Source of the DNA: Akkermansiaceae bacterium | Lineage (GTDB): Bacteria > Verrucomicrobiota > Verrucomicrobiia > Verrucomicrobiales > DEV007 | Direction of reading: 5' to 3' | NCBI GenBank assembly: GCA_024233005.1 | Contig: JACKQE010000001.1 | Span: 558,001 to 622,000, forward strand | Length of the DNA stretch: 64,000 bases | Shown here: in pieces, positions 1 to 9,248 of the stretch | Layout: each line of letters begins with the position of its first letter | How positions within the stretch are numbered: the stretch's first letter is position 1 | Notes under the pieces: generated by a model | Told to the model about the DNA's origin: nothing | The model's input: the letters and a program-made list of their open reading frames with translations, nothing else | Database searches by the model: none | Program-made: the position numbers and the translations under genes

Positions 1-866
1 CGCCGCGCTTCCTCCGGCAGTGGCAGGCGTCCGATGATGTCAAGGGTGACCCGGCGGAGAAAGGTCGCGTCATCCGCAAGGTCCGACGGAGCCAGACGAA
101 GCTGGGCCAGGGTGTCATCGACGAGGCGGTCGATATCATTCAGCACGGGAGCTGGCTCCAAGGGAAGGTTGGGATTTTCTGCGCGTGGGATCACGGCTTG
201 GAACACCGCCACCCGCCCCTGGTACCGGGCCAGAACCGCCGCCACACCCGGAGTGGTGCCGATGGTGGCCACTCCAGCTTCATCCACATCGGCCAAGCCT
301 GCATCGTTGGCATGGAACACCGCCTCGCCCGAGACATCCCGTTCCGACCCATCGGCAAAATGGGCCATGACCCGCAGCGGGAGTTTTTCCCGGAAGGTGG
401 CGATGTGGTGAGCCGGTACCAGCTCCAGCTCGGTCAATGCGGGACGATCCGGATCGGTTTCCAAGGCTCCTCCGGCGATCCAGTGGCGCACCGTTTCCCA
501 TGACGGAGAGCCCGGTTCCAGACGAATACCCCCCTCATGGGGCAGAGTTCCATCCGCTTTCTCCAGCATCAGGCTGTGTTCCGCAGCCGCCGGCGTGATG
601 CGCCGTCCCCGGCTGGCCACGGTCAGCGCCTCGTAGTCCGCGGCGGGATCGCTTCCAAAGACGGAAAGACGGAACCCGTTCTGCCCTTCGGCCTTGCCAT
701 GACAGGCGGAGGCATTGCAACCGTGCCGGCTCAGAAGCGGGGCCACATCATGGGTGAAGTCGACTGCCGACTCCCCGCCCTGGGCTACGTTCGCTGTCTG
801 GCAAAGACCCACCAGGAGGTGGGCGATGGCAAGGCTGACGGAGCGATGGGCAAACATTGCCGCCAT
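1..866 (-). CDS. Planctomycete-type cytochrome c / DUF1549 protein, 3' part cut by window edge
   Basis: The frame runs without a stop from an ATG at 866 to the window edge, so the C-terminal part is missing. Residues 1-35 look like a Sec signal peptide. A heme-like motif follows with C50, C55 and H56 (CX4CH rather than CxxCH), in the RHGCN...CHGKAEGQNGF context typical of these proteins. Residues about 148-228 resemble a bacterial Ig-like (Big_2) domain, and the end reads into the DUF1549 (PSCyt2) signature (DDATFLRRVTLDIIGRLP). Known relatives are large exported proteins of Planctomycetes and Verrucomicrobia, with DUF1553 after DUF1549 and often a DUF1501 gene next to them; their function is not established. 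The start at 866 or 857 is uncertain because no Shine-Dalgarno is visible. The family call is firm; the role is unknown. Confidence 0.85.
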   Translation of the reverse strand, partial: MAAMFAHRSVSLAIAHLLVGLCQTANVAQGGESAVDFTHDVAPLLSRHGCNASACHGKAEGQNGFRLSVFGSDPAADYEALTVASRGRRITPAAAEHSLMLEKADGTLPHEGGIRLEPGSPSWETVRHWIAGGALETDPDRPALTELELVPAHHIATFREKLPLRVMAHFADGSERDVSGEAVFHANDAGLADVDEAGVATIGTTPGVAAVLARYQGRVAVFQAVIPRAENPNLPLEPAPVLNDIDRLVDDTLAQLRLAPSDLADDATFLRRVTLDIIGRLPLPEEAR

Positions 867-926
867 GATAGCGGGAAAGGCCTTGAAGGGGAACGGCGTG
901 AACGCGGGAGGGAAGCCTGCTCCGGC

Positions 927-1778
927 TCACTCCCGATGGTCTCCGGCCTCCCGGGCCGCATCGGCGAGGAGTGTTCCGAATTCCTGCCAGCTCCAAGCAC
1001 TTTTGCTGAGTCCCCAGGCCTGATCCGGGGGATTGGAGACGTCGATGTCCGCGAAGATGAAATCCTCCGCGTGGCGTCGGCTTCGGGTCACGATTTCTCC
1101 ACCGGGATCCAGAATGTAGCTGTCTCCGTAGCCCACACTCTCGCCCCGCGTCAGACCGCTTTTGGCGGAGTCCAGGACCACGTTGTTGCCGCGCACAAAA
1201 TAGACGCCGTTCTCGATGGCTCGGGCGGTGTGGTCGGATCGCACTTTCATGAAATGCCCCAGCAATCCCTTCGCCGCGATCGCGTTGAAGTGGGGTGCAA
1301 AGATGATCCGGGCACCTTTCAGGGCGAGAATGCGGGTCGGCTCAATGTAACCTCCGTCGGCACAGATGATGACGCCGAATTTCACGCCCTGGTGTTCCCA
1401 GACGGGGAAGTCCCGGCCCTGGCGGTGGAATTTCTGGTAGGCGGCACATTTGCTGTAGGTTCCGAGGAGGTGCCCTTGGTGGACGACCGCGGCAGTGTTG
1501 TAGAGATCGGGGCCCCGCTTTTCGTTGAATCCCACAATGGCCAGCGCCTGATGGCGGGAGGAGACATCGAGGAGACGCAACATTTCGTCTGAATCGGCAG
1601 TGAAAGCGCCCGACCGGGCCGCCGCTTCCGTGTCCGGGTAGCCGGTCAGGAAACATTCGGGAAAGGAGACGATGGCCGCCCGCTCGGCATCCGCGCGCGC
1701 CATTCCCTCCTCGATTCGGGCCAGATTGCGGGTGAATTCACCGCACCAAGGTTCGTATTGGCAGTGAGCGATGCGCAT
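927..1778 (-). CDS. Carbon-nitrogen hydrolase (nitrilase superfamily)
   Basis: A 283-residue protein of the nitrilase/cyanide hydratase superfamily, which hydrolyses nonpeptide C-N bonds (amides, N-carbamoyl compounds or nitriles) with a Glu-Lys-Cys triad. The likely triad is E41 in FPECFLTGY, K110 in GTYSK and C139 in GVIICADGGY. An open frame continues upstream to a possible start at 1814, but the ATG at 1778 gives the canonical MRIAHCQ beta-strand start and lies directly behind GGAGGG, with a second GGGAGG further upstream. It is a cytoplasmic protein with no signal peptide. It ends about 60 bases before the start of the exported cytochrome-type gene on the same strand. The substrate cannot be told from sequence; an aliphatic amidase or N-carbamoyl amino acid hydrolase is possible. 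Confidence 0.85.
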   Translation of the reverse strand: MRIAHCQYEPWCGEFTRNLARIEEGMARADAERAAIVSFPECFLTGYPDTEAAARSGAFTADSDEMLRLLDVSSRHQALAIVGFNEKRGPDLYNTAAVVHQGHLLGTYSKCAAYQKFHRQGRDFPVWEHQGVKFGVIICADGGYIEPTRILALKGARIIFAPHFNAIAAKGLLGHFMKVRSDHTARAIENGVYFVRGNNVVLDSAKSGLTRGESVGYGDSYILDPGGEIVTRSRRHAEDFIFADIDVSNPPDQAWGLSKSAWSWQEFGTLLADAAREAGDHRE

Positions 1779-1833
1779 CCCTCCAGTCTGCCTCCCTGCC
1801 GGGCTCTCTGGCAAGCCCGTGATGCCGCCAGAC

Positions 1834-2832
1834 TCAGCCTCCGACCGCGTGTTGGAATTTCACGATGGCGTCGGCGATCGCCTGCGCCAATTGTTCCCGG
1901 TAGGCTTCGGTATGGATCTTGGTGGCCTCGGATCGGTTGGTCACGAAACCGCCTTCGACAAGGATTCCGGGCTTTTCAATCCCGGTCAGGACATCGAAGC
2001 GGGCGCGCTTGATGCCGCGGTCCACGATGGCGTTGGCCCGCATCCGGCTCATGATCATGGCATGGACCGCCGTCGCGAGGGCGATGTTTTCCGCGTCGCG
2101 CAGGTTTCCATGAAAGAGATTGTTCGACGTGGAACCCAGCGCCGTGGTGGTCCCCTTGGGGGCCAGTGCGTAGGTCTCGATCCCGTTGGCGTCGGGCGAG
2201 CTGGAGTTGAAATGGACGCTGACAAAAATGGAATTGGCCACGCTGTTGGCAAAATCCACCCGCGCTTGCCGGGAGGGGAAAGAATCGTCCGTCCGGGTCA
2301 TCTTGACTTTGAAATCGTGCTTTTCGAGGGCGGTGCGCAGTCGGAGGGCCACATCGAGCGCGTAGTTTTTCTCCCAGCCCCCGGGGATGGCGCTTTTGGC
2401 TCCCGAATCAGAGCCGCCATGTCCGGCATCGATCACCACCGTGGTGAAGCGGATCGGGCGCTTGATGTAGGTGGGTCGAAGGACCGGATCGATCAGTTTT
2501 TGCAGATCGACGACGGAGACGTAGACATCCCCGTTGTGCTCCACCGCGGGGAAACTGAGGTTGAACTTGACGTTGTTGATGTAGATGGAAGTGGAGTCCC
2601 CGCTCCACCGCATGTTTAGATTGGGGGTGTAAAAGAGCAGCTTCGAGCCGTCCCGGGAGAGTTTCTCAAACCGGTAGAAGCGCCCCACTTCTCCCCCGGC
2701 GACATAGGAGTGGCCCCTCAATTCGATGATTTTCCACGAGCCTTCCGCCAACGTGGAACCCCATGGCAGCGCTCCTCCCAGAGTGGCCGCACTGAAGCCT
2801 TTCAGCCAATTTCTTCTAGTCCCGTGTTTCAT
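1834..2832 (-). CDS. N-acetylmuramoyl-L-alanine amidase (Amidase_3), Tat signal
   Basis: A 332-residue zinc amidase that cleaves the bond between N-acetylmuramic acid and the L-Ala of the stem peptide. The zinc and catalytic residues are visible: H138 in VVIDAGHGG, E154 in WEKNYALD, H209 in SVHFNSS and E295 in ILVEGGFVTN. The N-terminus contains TRRNWLKG followed by a hydrophobic stretch, a good twin-arginine signal, so export of a folded enzyme is inferred. Residues about 30-125 look like a small beta-rich stalk domain (YVSVVDLQKLID). The start at 2832 places the twin-arginine motif six residues in; an upstream GTG or ATG would spoil the signal. A second amidase lies at 57378-58013. The valS gene is divergent, starting about 110 bases away. 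Confidence 0.9.
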   Translation of the reverse strand: MKHGTRRNWLKGFSAATLGGALPWGSTLAEGSWKIIELRGHSYVAGGEVGRFYRFEKLSRDGSKLLFYTPNLNMRWSGDSTSIYINNVKFNLSFPAVEHNGDVYVSVVDLQKLIDPVLRPTYIKRPIRFTTVVIDAGHGGSDSGAKSAIPGGWEKNYALDVALRLRTALEKHDFKVKMTRTDDSFPSRQARVDFANSVANSIFVSVHFNSSSPDANGIETYALAPKGTTTALGSTSNNLFHGNLRDAENIALATAVHAMIMSRMRANAIVDRGIKRARFDVLTGIEKPGILVEGGFVTNRSEATKIHTEAYREQLAQAIADAIVKFQHAVGG

Positions 2833-2942
2833 TCCGTGAAGGCTCAAAAACTTGACGGAAATTGCCCCCAAAGCAAGCGTTTACCTTCCCGGTGGCGAAA
2901 TCCGGGATCGGGTTTAGCTTCCCCTCCCTTTTTTTACTGAAG

Positions 2943-5636
2943 ATGTCCGAACTTTCGAAAGCCTATCAACCCGGCGAAGTGGAGGAGAACTGGTATGCTC
3001 GTTGGAGCGCTGCCGGTGCCTTCCGAGCCGACGAGTCCTCCTCCCGGCCGGCCTATTCCATTGTCATCCCCCCGCCAAACGTCACCGGGATTCTGCATCT
3101 CGGTCACGTTCTGAACAACACCATTCAGGACATCCTGGCCCGCCGAGCGCGCATGCAGGGGCATGAAGTCCTTTGGCTGCCGGGCACAGACCACGCCGGG
3201 ATCGCCACCCAGACCATGGTGGAGAAAGACCTGCGGGCCAAGGAAGGCAAAACCCGTCGCGATGTCGGTCGCGACGTCTTTCTCGGGCGCATCTGGGATT
3301 GGAAAGAAAAACACGGCGGCATCATCATCAATCAGCTGAAACGCCTCGGCTGTTCCTGCGATTGGTCGCGGGAGCGTTTTACGATGGATGCGGACTACTC
3401 CCATTGGGTCTCCCATGTCTTCGCCGAATTGTTCCGCAAGGGCCTCATCTATCGCGGCAAACGGATGGTGAACTGGTGCCCAGCCTCGCTCACCGCTCTC
3501 TCTGACGAGGAGGTCATCGCGGAAAAGCAGAAGAGCAAGCTCTACACGATGCGTTACGAAGTCGTGGAGCGCCCCGGGACCTGGCTTGAAATCTCCACCA
3601 CCCGGCCCGAGACCTTGATGGGAGACACCGGGGTGGCGGTGCATCCGGACGACGATCGTTACCGCGATCTGGTCGGTCTCCATGTCTGGCGGCCCTTTCC
3701 CAGGGTGGCGATTCCCATCGTGGCTGATGCCGCGGTGGAGAAGGACTTCGGCACGGGGTGTCTCAAAGTGACCCCGGCTCATGACAAGGTGGACTTCGAG
3801 ATCGGGATGCGGCACGGATTGGAGATCATCGATGTGCTGAATCCCGACGGCACCCTCAACGCGCATGCCGGTCCGGAGTTCGAGGGCATGGAGCGTTTCA
3901 AAGCCCGCCGCAAGGCCGCCGAAAAGCTTGCCGAAATGGAACTGCTGGTGAAAGAGGAGGATTACGAGAACAACGTGTTCTTTTCCGAGCGGGCCAGGGT
4001 CCCGGTCGAGCCCCGCCTTTCCATGCAGTGGTTCCTGCGCTATCCGAGCGTGCCCGAGGCCACCCGGGCCGTGGCCGACGGGAGCATCGCCTTCCGACCC
4101 GACCGATGGGCGAAAACGTATGCCCATTGGATGGAGAACATTCAGGACTGGTGCATCAGCCGCCAACTCTGGTGGGGGCACCGCATTCCTGTCTGGTACC
4201 GCAAAGACCTGGCCGACGACCTGCGGGGCCGGGGATCGCTTGACGCCGCCGATCTCGCCGCCGGGGAGATCCACGTCGGGACGGAACCGCCCGCCGATGG
4301 TGACCAGTGGGTGCAGGATGAGGACGTCCTCGACACGTGGTTTTCCTCTTGGCTCTGGCCCTTCGCGACCATGACTGCGGTGGGGGTACGCAGCGCGACG
4401 TTGCAGAAATTCCACCCCACGACCGATCTCGTGACCGGTCCGGACATCATCTTTTTCTGGGTCGCCCGGATGATCATGGCCGCTTTTGAGTTCGAAGGCA
4501 CGGTGCCTTTCCGCAATGTCTATTTTACCAGCATCATCCGCGACAAGCAGGGGCGGAAAATGTCCAAGACGCTCGGCAATTCCCCCGATCCCTTGGACCT
4601 GATGGCCAAGTACGGGGCCGACGGGCTTCGCTTCGGTCTGCTCCGCATCGCTCCTTCCGGGCAGGATGTGAAGTTTGACGAAAAACAGATCGAGGAAGGC
4701 CGCAACTTCGCCAACAAGCTCTGGAACGCCTGCCGGTTCCGCCTCATGCAGGGGGATCGGGACGGCAGTGTGCCTCCTCCGGCCGACCGGGGCATTTACC
4801 AGATCGACATTCTGGCCAAACTCGACACGCTTACCGCCGACGTGGAGAAAGCCTACGGCGACTACCAGTTCAATGCCGTGGCGCAACGCCTCTACGAGTT
4901 TTTCTGGAGCGAATATTGCGACTGGTTTCTCGAATCGGTCAAAGCCGATCTCCAGTCCGGGGATCCCGTCCGTGTCCAACCCGTGGTGGCGACAATGGAC
5001 GAGGTGCTCTCACGGTTCCTTCGTCTTCTTCATCCCTACATGCCCCATATCACCGAGGAGTTGTGGGAGACTCTGGGGTACGGAGAACCGGGGGTGTTCC
5101 TGATGCACACGCCGCTTCCGGAGCAGGACGCCCTGCACGGGGTCGATCCCGAGCTGGTCGCCACGACGCGGGAACGGGTGGCCGCAGTCTTTTCCACTGT
5201 GACCCGGGCCCGGCACCTCAAAGCCGAGTATCAGTTGGGGGCGAACCGCAACACCCGGTTCCATCTCCAACCGGTGGCGGAACACGCCTCCTGGATTGGG
5301 GGGGAACTTCCGGTGTTGCGCCAGCTCTGCGGCGCCGCTGAGATCCTCCTCGGGACCCCCTGCGATGGGCCCGCCCCGCGGGCCTTGTCCGATCTCGGGG
5401 AGCTGGCGATGCCACTGGAAGGCCTCATCGATTTGGCGGCCGAAGCGACTCGCCTGACGAAAGAACTCGCCAAGACGGAGGATGAGTTGAAGAAGGTGGC
5501 CGCCAAACTGGGCAATGAAACTTTCGTTAGCCGGGCCAACCCGGAAATTGTGCAGGAAATGCGTGACCGGGAAAAAGCTTTCACCGAGCGTGGAGCAGAA
5601 CTGCAGAAGATGATTGCCAGCCTCCGGGCGGGGTGA
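2943..5636 (+). CDS. valS: Valine--tRNA ligase
   Basis: An 897-residue class I aminoacyl-tRNA synthetase charging tRNA-Val. The Rossmann-fold signature HLGH is at residues 52-55 after the PPPNVTG segment typical of ValS, and KMSKT is at 539-543. The inserted CP1 editing domain lies between them (TTRPETLMGDTGVAVHP), the anticodon-binding domain follows, and the last 65 residues form the charged coiled coil found in ValS (LTKELAKTEDELKK). Length matches the family. The open frame extends to 2862, but MSELSKAYQPGEVE at 2943 is the usual ValS start; no Shine-Dalgarno is evident. It is divergent from the amidase gene and convergent with the VOC gene. Confidence 0.97.
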   Translation: MSELSKAYQPGEVEENWYARWSAAGAFRADESSSRPAYSIVIPPPNVTGILHLGHVLNNTIQDILARRARMQGHEVLWLPGTDHAGIATQTMVEKDLRAKEGKTRRDVGRDVFLGRIWDWKEKHGGIIINQLKRLGCSCDWSRERFTMDADYSHWVSHVFAELFRKGLIYRGKRMVNWCPASLTALSDEEVIAEKQKSKLYTMRYEVVERPGTWLEISTTRPETLMGDTGVAVHPDDDRYRDLVGLHVWRPFPRVAIPIVADAAVEKDFGTGCLKVTPAHDKVDFEIGMRHGLEIIDVLNPDGTLNAHAGPEFEGMERFKARRKAAEKLAEMELLVKEEDYENNVFFSERARVPVEPRLSMQWFLRYPSVPEATRAVADGSIAFRPDRWAKTYAHWMENIQDWCISRQLWWGHRIPVWYRKDLADDLRGRGSLDAADLAAGEIHVGTEPPADGDQWVQDEDVLDTWFSSWLWPFATMTAVGVRSATLQKFHPTTDLVTGPDIIFFWVARMIMAAFEFEGTVPFRNVYFTSIIRDKQGRKMSKTLGNSPDPLDLMAKYGADGLRFGLLRIAPSGQDVKFDEKQIEEGRNFANKLWNACRFRLMQGDRDGSVPPPADRGIYQIDILAKLDTLTADVEKAYGDYQFNAVAQRLYEFFWSEYCDWFLESVKADLQSGDPVRVQPVVATMDEVLSRFLRLLHPYMPHITEELWETLGYGEPGVFLMHTPLPEQDALHGVDPELVATTRERVAAVFSTVTRARHLKAEYQLGANRNTRFHLQPVAEHASWIGGELPVLRQLCGAAEILLGTPCDGPAPRALSDLGELAMPLEGLIDLAAEATRLTKELAKTEDELKKVAAKLGNETFVSRANPEIVQEMRDREKAFTERGAELQKMIASLRAG

Positions 5637-5721
5637 TGGGCTTGCTGACCACCCACGCCACCCCAGTGGTTGCGGAGGCTTTCCGCTGCCGTTGAGTTGT
5701 TGGTGGGGGGGCTTCCCACGA

Positions 5722-6081
5722 TCAATGGGGGGCTTTTGAAGCCGCCTGCGTGATCTCGAGCAACGATCCCGAGGGTTCGCGCAAATAGGCGGACCGCCCC
5801 CACTCATAGTCCTGCGGTGGATGCTCAACCGTGAGGCCCCGGCGTGCTAGATCGGCCACGGTCTGATTCACCTCCTCCACTCCGAAGGCAATGTGATCCT
5901 CGCATGGCAATTCTCCGGGACCGGGTTCATAGCGACGGTGGATCAGAAACGTCACCTCGTTGGAATGGAAAGTCGCCAGCGTCTCGTCGTGATAGGAAGG
6001 CTCAACACCCAGCAGGAGCCGGTAAAATGCCGTTGCGGCGGGCACATCTTCCACAAAGCGGGCAATCTCGACGATTTTCAT
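5722..6081 (-). CDS. VOC (glyoxalase/bleomycin-resistance) family protein
   Basis: A 119-residue single VOC module. The beta-alpha-beta-beta-beta repeats are visible: IARFVEDVPAATAFYRLLLG in the first half and HIAFGVEEVNQTVADLARRG then YLREPSGSLLEI in the second. E113 in LLEIT and H81 in the CEDHIAFGV strand are the likely metal ligands. Members include lyases, dioxygenases and isomerases with a divalent metal, and the sequence does not select among these. MKIVEIARF at 6081 is the natural domain start, although the frame is open further upstream to 6138. Cytoplasmic; it is convergent with valS. Confidence 0.8.
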   Translation of the reverse strand: MKIVEIARFVEDVPAATAFYRLLLGVEPSYHDETLATFHSNEVTFLIHRRYEPGPGELPCEDHIAFGVEEVNQTVADLARRGLTVEHPPQDYEWGRSAYLREPSGSLLEITQAASKAPH

Positions 6082-6175
6082 GATGGGTGGGACTTGCGGC
6101 GGGGCCAAGTTCTTCACCACCTCCGGATTCCTCTTCACTTCTAATCCGTCTTCCGACCTGCGAATCGTCTTTTTC

Positions 6176-6766
6176 TCAGGCCTTCTTGCCGTGGTAGACG
6201 TAGGCCGCCGGGAGGTTGAGCGGGACTTTTTTCATGTCAAACTCGGGGAAATAGAGGGAGAATTCCTCTCCGAAGTTGGCGAAATACCGGAACTGGCTCA
6301 TCGTGCCTCCGGGCTTGAGGAGCCGGACCGCCCCCTGCAGGACCGCGGTTCGGGCTTCCTCGGGAAAGTAAGCCAAGGGCAAGCCGGAAACGAGGGCGTC
6401 GGCATCGCCGAGACCCTCGCTCTGGAGGAATGCGTGGGCGGTTTCTGCTCCGGCGTGCACGCAGGTGAAGCGAGGGTCGGTGATCCTTCCCTGGAGGCGG
6501 AGGACAAATTCATCGTTCAGTTCGAATGCCACCAAGCGGGCGTCGGGACGGAGACGCTTGAGAATTTCCCTGGTGAAAACGCCCGATCCGGGGCCGAACT
6601 CCACCACGAGGCGGGCGTTCGGGTAATCGATCCGACGGCAGATTTCCCGCGTCAGCCAGGGAGAGCTCGGGGCGACGCTGCCGACCATGCCGTGCCGCTT
6701 CAATCCCGACCAGGAGAAAAACAGGCTTTCCTTGAGACGGGAGAGAAAGGGTTCGTGGTGGGACAT
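6176..6766 (-). CDS. SAM-dependent methyltransferase, PmtA/rRNA-adenine-methylase-like
   Basis: A 196-residue class I methyltransferase. Motif I is VVEFGPGSGVFTREIL, followed by an acidic residue in VAFELNDEF and a post-motif IV segment VSGLPLAYFP. That combination, with the N-terminal SLFFSWSGLKRHGMVGSVAPSSPWL segment, is typical of the group containing phospholipid N-methyltransferases and KsgA-like enzymes, in which the SPxL segment precedes the fold. Phosphatidylethanolamine methylation is the best guess for bacterial members of this shape, but the substrate is inferred only. The htrA-like gene lies 22 bases upstream on the same strand, so the two may be cotranscribed. Confidence 0.75.
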   Translation of the reverse strand: MSHHEPFLSRLKESLFFSWSGLKRHGMVGSVAPSSPWLTREICRRIDYPNARLVVEFGPGSGVFTREILKRLRPDARLVAFELNDEFVLRLQGRITDPRFTCVHAGAETAHAFLQSEGLGDADALVSGLPLAYFPEEARTAVLQGAVRLLKPGGTMSQFRYFANFGEEFSLYFPEFDMKKVPLNLPAAYVYHGKKA

Positions 6767-6788
6767 GGGAGGAAGGAATGGTCCGGGT

Positions 6789-8345
6789 TCATTGCCCGGG
6801 GCTGAGATAGGCGTTGAACAACTGACCGCGGCGAGACAGCGTCATCATGGAGGGTTTGCCCTGGGGCAGCTTGCCGAGGAGATCATGGAAATCCTCCACC
6901 GTGCGGACCGGAGTGCGGTTGATCGCGTGGATGAGATCGCCGGCGCGCAGGTTGCGGGCCGCAGGGCTGTCGGGCTCGACCGTCTGGATGAGAATGGCCG
7001 GGGTCGTGGCCTCGAGGTTGAAGGTGCTCCGCTCCTGGGCCGACAGATTGCGCACGGCCAGCCCCATTTCTTTCACCAGGGCCTGGCCGGATTGAACGAT
7101 GTTGCTGTGGAGTTCCAGAGTGGTGCTGTCCGGTTGGAGCGCTGCGGTGGCTTCAATAACACTTTTGGTCCCTTTGCGGTAAACCTCCAGTTTCACCGAC
7201 TCCCCGGCTTTCTTGGAGCGGATTCGGTCAAGGACTTCCTCGGCGACCTCAATGGGGCGTCCATCAAAGCTCAGCACGATGTCCCCGGCCTTGATCCCCG
7301 CAACGTCGGCGGGGGACTTTTCGGCGACTTGACGGACGAGGACCCCTCCTGAGTTGAGACCGATCCGACGGGCGATCACCGGGGAAAGGTCAGCGACCTC
7401 GATGCCGAGATAACCCCGGAGGAGCGGTTTGCCGTGGGCGATGGCTTCGTAGACCTCCCGGACCTCGTTGGCGGGAATGGCGAGGCCGATTCCCTGCCAG
7501 ACATGGACGTCCTGTTGGCCGGTGAAGATGGCGACATTGAGCCCGATGACCTCGCCCCGGGCATTGACCAATGGTCCCCCCGAATTGCCGGGATTGATGA
7601 CCGCGTCGACCTGGAAATACTCATTTTCACCATCGCTGAGGCGTCGTTGTTTGGCCGAAATGATGCCACTGGTGACGGTCTCGCTGAGACCAAAGGGATT
7701 GCCGATCGCCATGACCATTTCCCCGACCCGGACTTTGCCGGAGTCCCCGAGGGCAAGGCTGGGGAACCGGCGCTTGTCCTCGGTCCGGATTTTGAGCACC
7801 GCCACATCACGTTTCTGGTCCGAGCCGATCCATTCGGCGGGAAATTTCTCCCCGTCGTGCGTCGTGATTTGGATCTCATCGACCCCGGCGATGACGTGGT
7901 GGTTGGTCAGCACGTAGCCGTCACCAGAGACGATGACCCCGGAGCCGAGTCCGGGAGAGCTGTAGCTGCGGTCCCGGCGCTGGTAGCCGAAAAAGCCGAA
8001 GGGATCGACCGGCACCATTTCCGAGACATCGACCCTTTTGATGGTGTCGACGGTGACCACGGAAGGAACCACTCCCGCCGCGAGCTGCGACATCGCATCG
8101 TTGACCTGTTGGAGGATTTCAGGGGCGTTGAGATCGATGGGTTTGGCCTGAATCGGCCGGACCGTTGCGCTGGGCTGGGCCGCCTGGGCCACTGGCAAGG
8201 GCAACTGGCCGGCAATGACTTTTTTCCCCGCGAGGAGATCGAAGAACGTGTAGCGATCTTGGGCGCGGGTTACGGTCCAAAGCACTGTCAGAGCAATGCT
8301 GAGAGCGATGGTGAATCGGAGGGCGCTGGCAAGGGAGGATTTCAT
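6789..8345 (-). CDS. HtrA/DegP-type periplasmic serine protease with two PDZ domains
   Basis: A 518-residue trypsin-fold protease-chaperone for envelope quality control. An N-terminal hydrophobic segment (residues 8-27) serves as signal peptide or anchor. The catalytic triad is H150 in LTNHHVIAG, D180 in RDVAVLKI and S255 in NPGNSGGPLVN. PDZ1 covers about 300-390 (GYLGIEVADLSP, VAGIKAGDIVLSFDGRPI) and PDZ2 about 430-510 (DSPAARNLRAGDLIHAINRTPV). Length and order are those of the DegP/DegQ group. The segment 30-95 between anchor and protease domain is a Pro/Ala-rich linker. The NIF3 gene is divergent. Confidence 0.93.
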   Translation of the reverse strand: MKSSLASALRFTIALSIALTVLWTVTRAQDRYTFFDLLAGKKVIAGQLPLPVAQAAQPSATVRPIQAKPIDLNAPEILQQVNDAMSQLAAGVVPSVVTVDTIKRVDVSEMVPVDPFGFFGYQRRDRSYSSPGLGSGVIVSGDGYVLTNHHVIAGVDEIQITTHDGEKFPAEWIGSDQKRDVAVLKIRTEDKRRFPSLALGDSGKVRVGEMVMAIGNPFGLSETVTSGIISAKQRRLSDGENEYFQVDAVINPGNSGGPLVNARGEVIGLNVAIFTGQQDVHVWQGIGLAIPANEVREVYEAIAHGKPLLRGYLGIEVADLSPVIARRIGLNSGGVLVRQVAEKSPADVAGIKAGDIVLSFDGRPIEVAEEVLDRIRSKKAGESVKLEVYRKGTKSVIEATAALQPDSTTLELHSNIVQSGQALVKEMGLAVRNLSAQERSTFNLEATTPAILIQTVEPDSPAARNLRAGDLIHAINRTPVRTVEDFHDLLGKLPQGKPSMMTLSRRGQLFNAYLSPGQ

Positions 8346-8472
8346 GGGAAAAAACGAAGTTTTCCTTAAAGCGTCACCAAACCGCAGATTGTTGCATCCA
8401 TCAAGCGGGGGTTCGCCTTCGGGCTGGGAGAGAGCGCTTGAAAGAATGGGCCATCCGGCTTACCGCTGGCCC

Positions 8473-9240
8473 ATGCCCTCGAATTCCTCCCGACTCGATG
8501 ACCTCGTGGCCCGCGCAGATGAGTGGCTCCAGGTGGGGGAAATCCCCGACTATCCCCAGGCGTTGAATGGTCTGCAGTTCTCCAATGGCGGTACGGTGAC
8601 CCGCATCGCGGCGGCGGTGGATGCCTGCCTGCCGGTCATCAAGGCTGCGGTGGCCCGGGGCGCCGATCTTCTGGTGGTGCACCACGGTCTGTTCTGGAGC
8701 GGAGCGCAGCGGGTCACCGGGGCCGTCTACGAAAAAACCCGTCTCGCGGTTCAGCACGGACTGGCCATCTACAGCGCCCATCTTCCTCTCGATGTGCACC
8801 CTGATCTGGGCAACAATGCCCTGCTGGCCAGGGCGTTGGGTCTCACTGAGGTGGAGCCGTTTTTTGCCTGGAAGGGCATTCAGCTGGGACTCCAGGCTGC
8901 CTCCGGTCTCCCGCTCTCGGAGTTGGAAAGCCGACTCCGCACCGCGACGGGATCCCTCGTCCACGTCTGCCCAGGGGGGCCGGATCCGGTGCGCCGCATC
9001 GGCATTGTCACTGGCGGCGCTGGCGCGGAGGTTGCCCAGGCAGCCCGGGAAGGGGTCGACACCTTCATCACCGGCGAAGGTCCTCATTGGAGTTACACGC
9101 TGGCCGAGGAACTCGGCGTGAACCTGCTCTATGGAGGTCACTATGCCACGGAGACCTTTGGAGTGAAGGCTCTCGCCGCCCGCCTGGCGGTTGAATTCGA
9201 CGTGCCTTGGGAATTTATCGACCATCCCACCGGATTGTGA
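8473..9240 (+). CDS. NIF3-like metal-binding protein (YqfO/YbgI family)
   Basis: A 255-residue member of the NIF3/DUF34 family, often labelled GTP cyclohydrolase I type 2-like, for which metal binding is known but the reaction is disputed. Typical signatures are present: the N-terminal LDDLVARADEWL, the QALNGLQF segment, the metal-binding DLLVVHHGLFW, YSAHLPLDVHPDLGNN, the central IGIVTGGAG, and the C-terminal ITGEGPHWSYTLAEELGVNLLYGGHYATE. The ATG at 8473 matches the family start; an in-frame ATG at 8446 is an alternative. The frame upstream of that overlaps the divergent protease gene. It is convergent with the efflux pump gene, whose stop is eight bases away. Confidence 0.87.
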   Translation: MPSNSSRLDDLVARADEWLQVGEIPDYPQALNGLQFSNGGTVTRIAAAVDACLPVIKAAVARGADLLVVHHGLFWSGAQRVTGAVYEKTRLAVQHGLAIYSAHLPLDVHPDLGNNALLARALGLTEVEPFFAWKGIQLGLQAASGLPLSELESRLRTATGSLVHVCPGGPDPVRRIGIVTGGAGAEVAQAAREGVDTFITGEGPHWSYTLAEELGVNLLYGGHYATETFGVKALAARLAVEFDVPWEFIDHPTGL

Positions 9241-9248
9241 GTCCCCTT

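Noticed and set aside
537..1592. A plus-strand open frame of about 350 codons across the left-edge cytochrome and nitrilase genes
   Set aside because: It spans the gap between two good minus-strand genes and encodes no recognisable protein.
2934..4979. A minus-strand open frame of about 680 codons opposite valS
   Set aside because: ValS signatures on the plus strand are decisive; the antisense frame is a composition effect.
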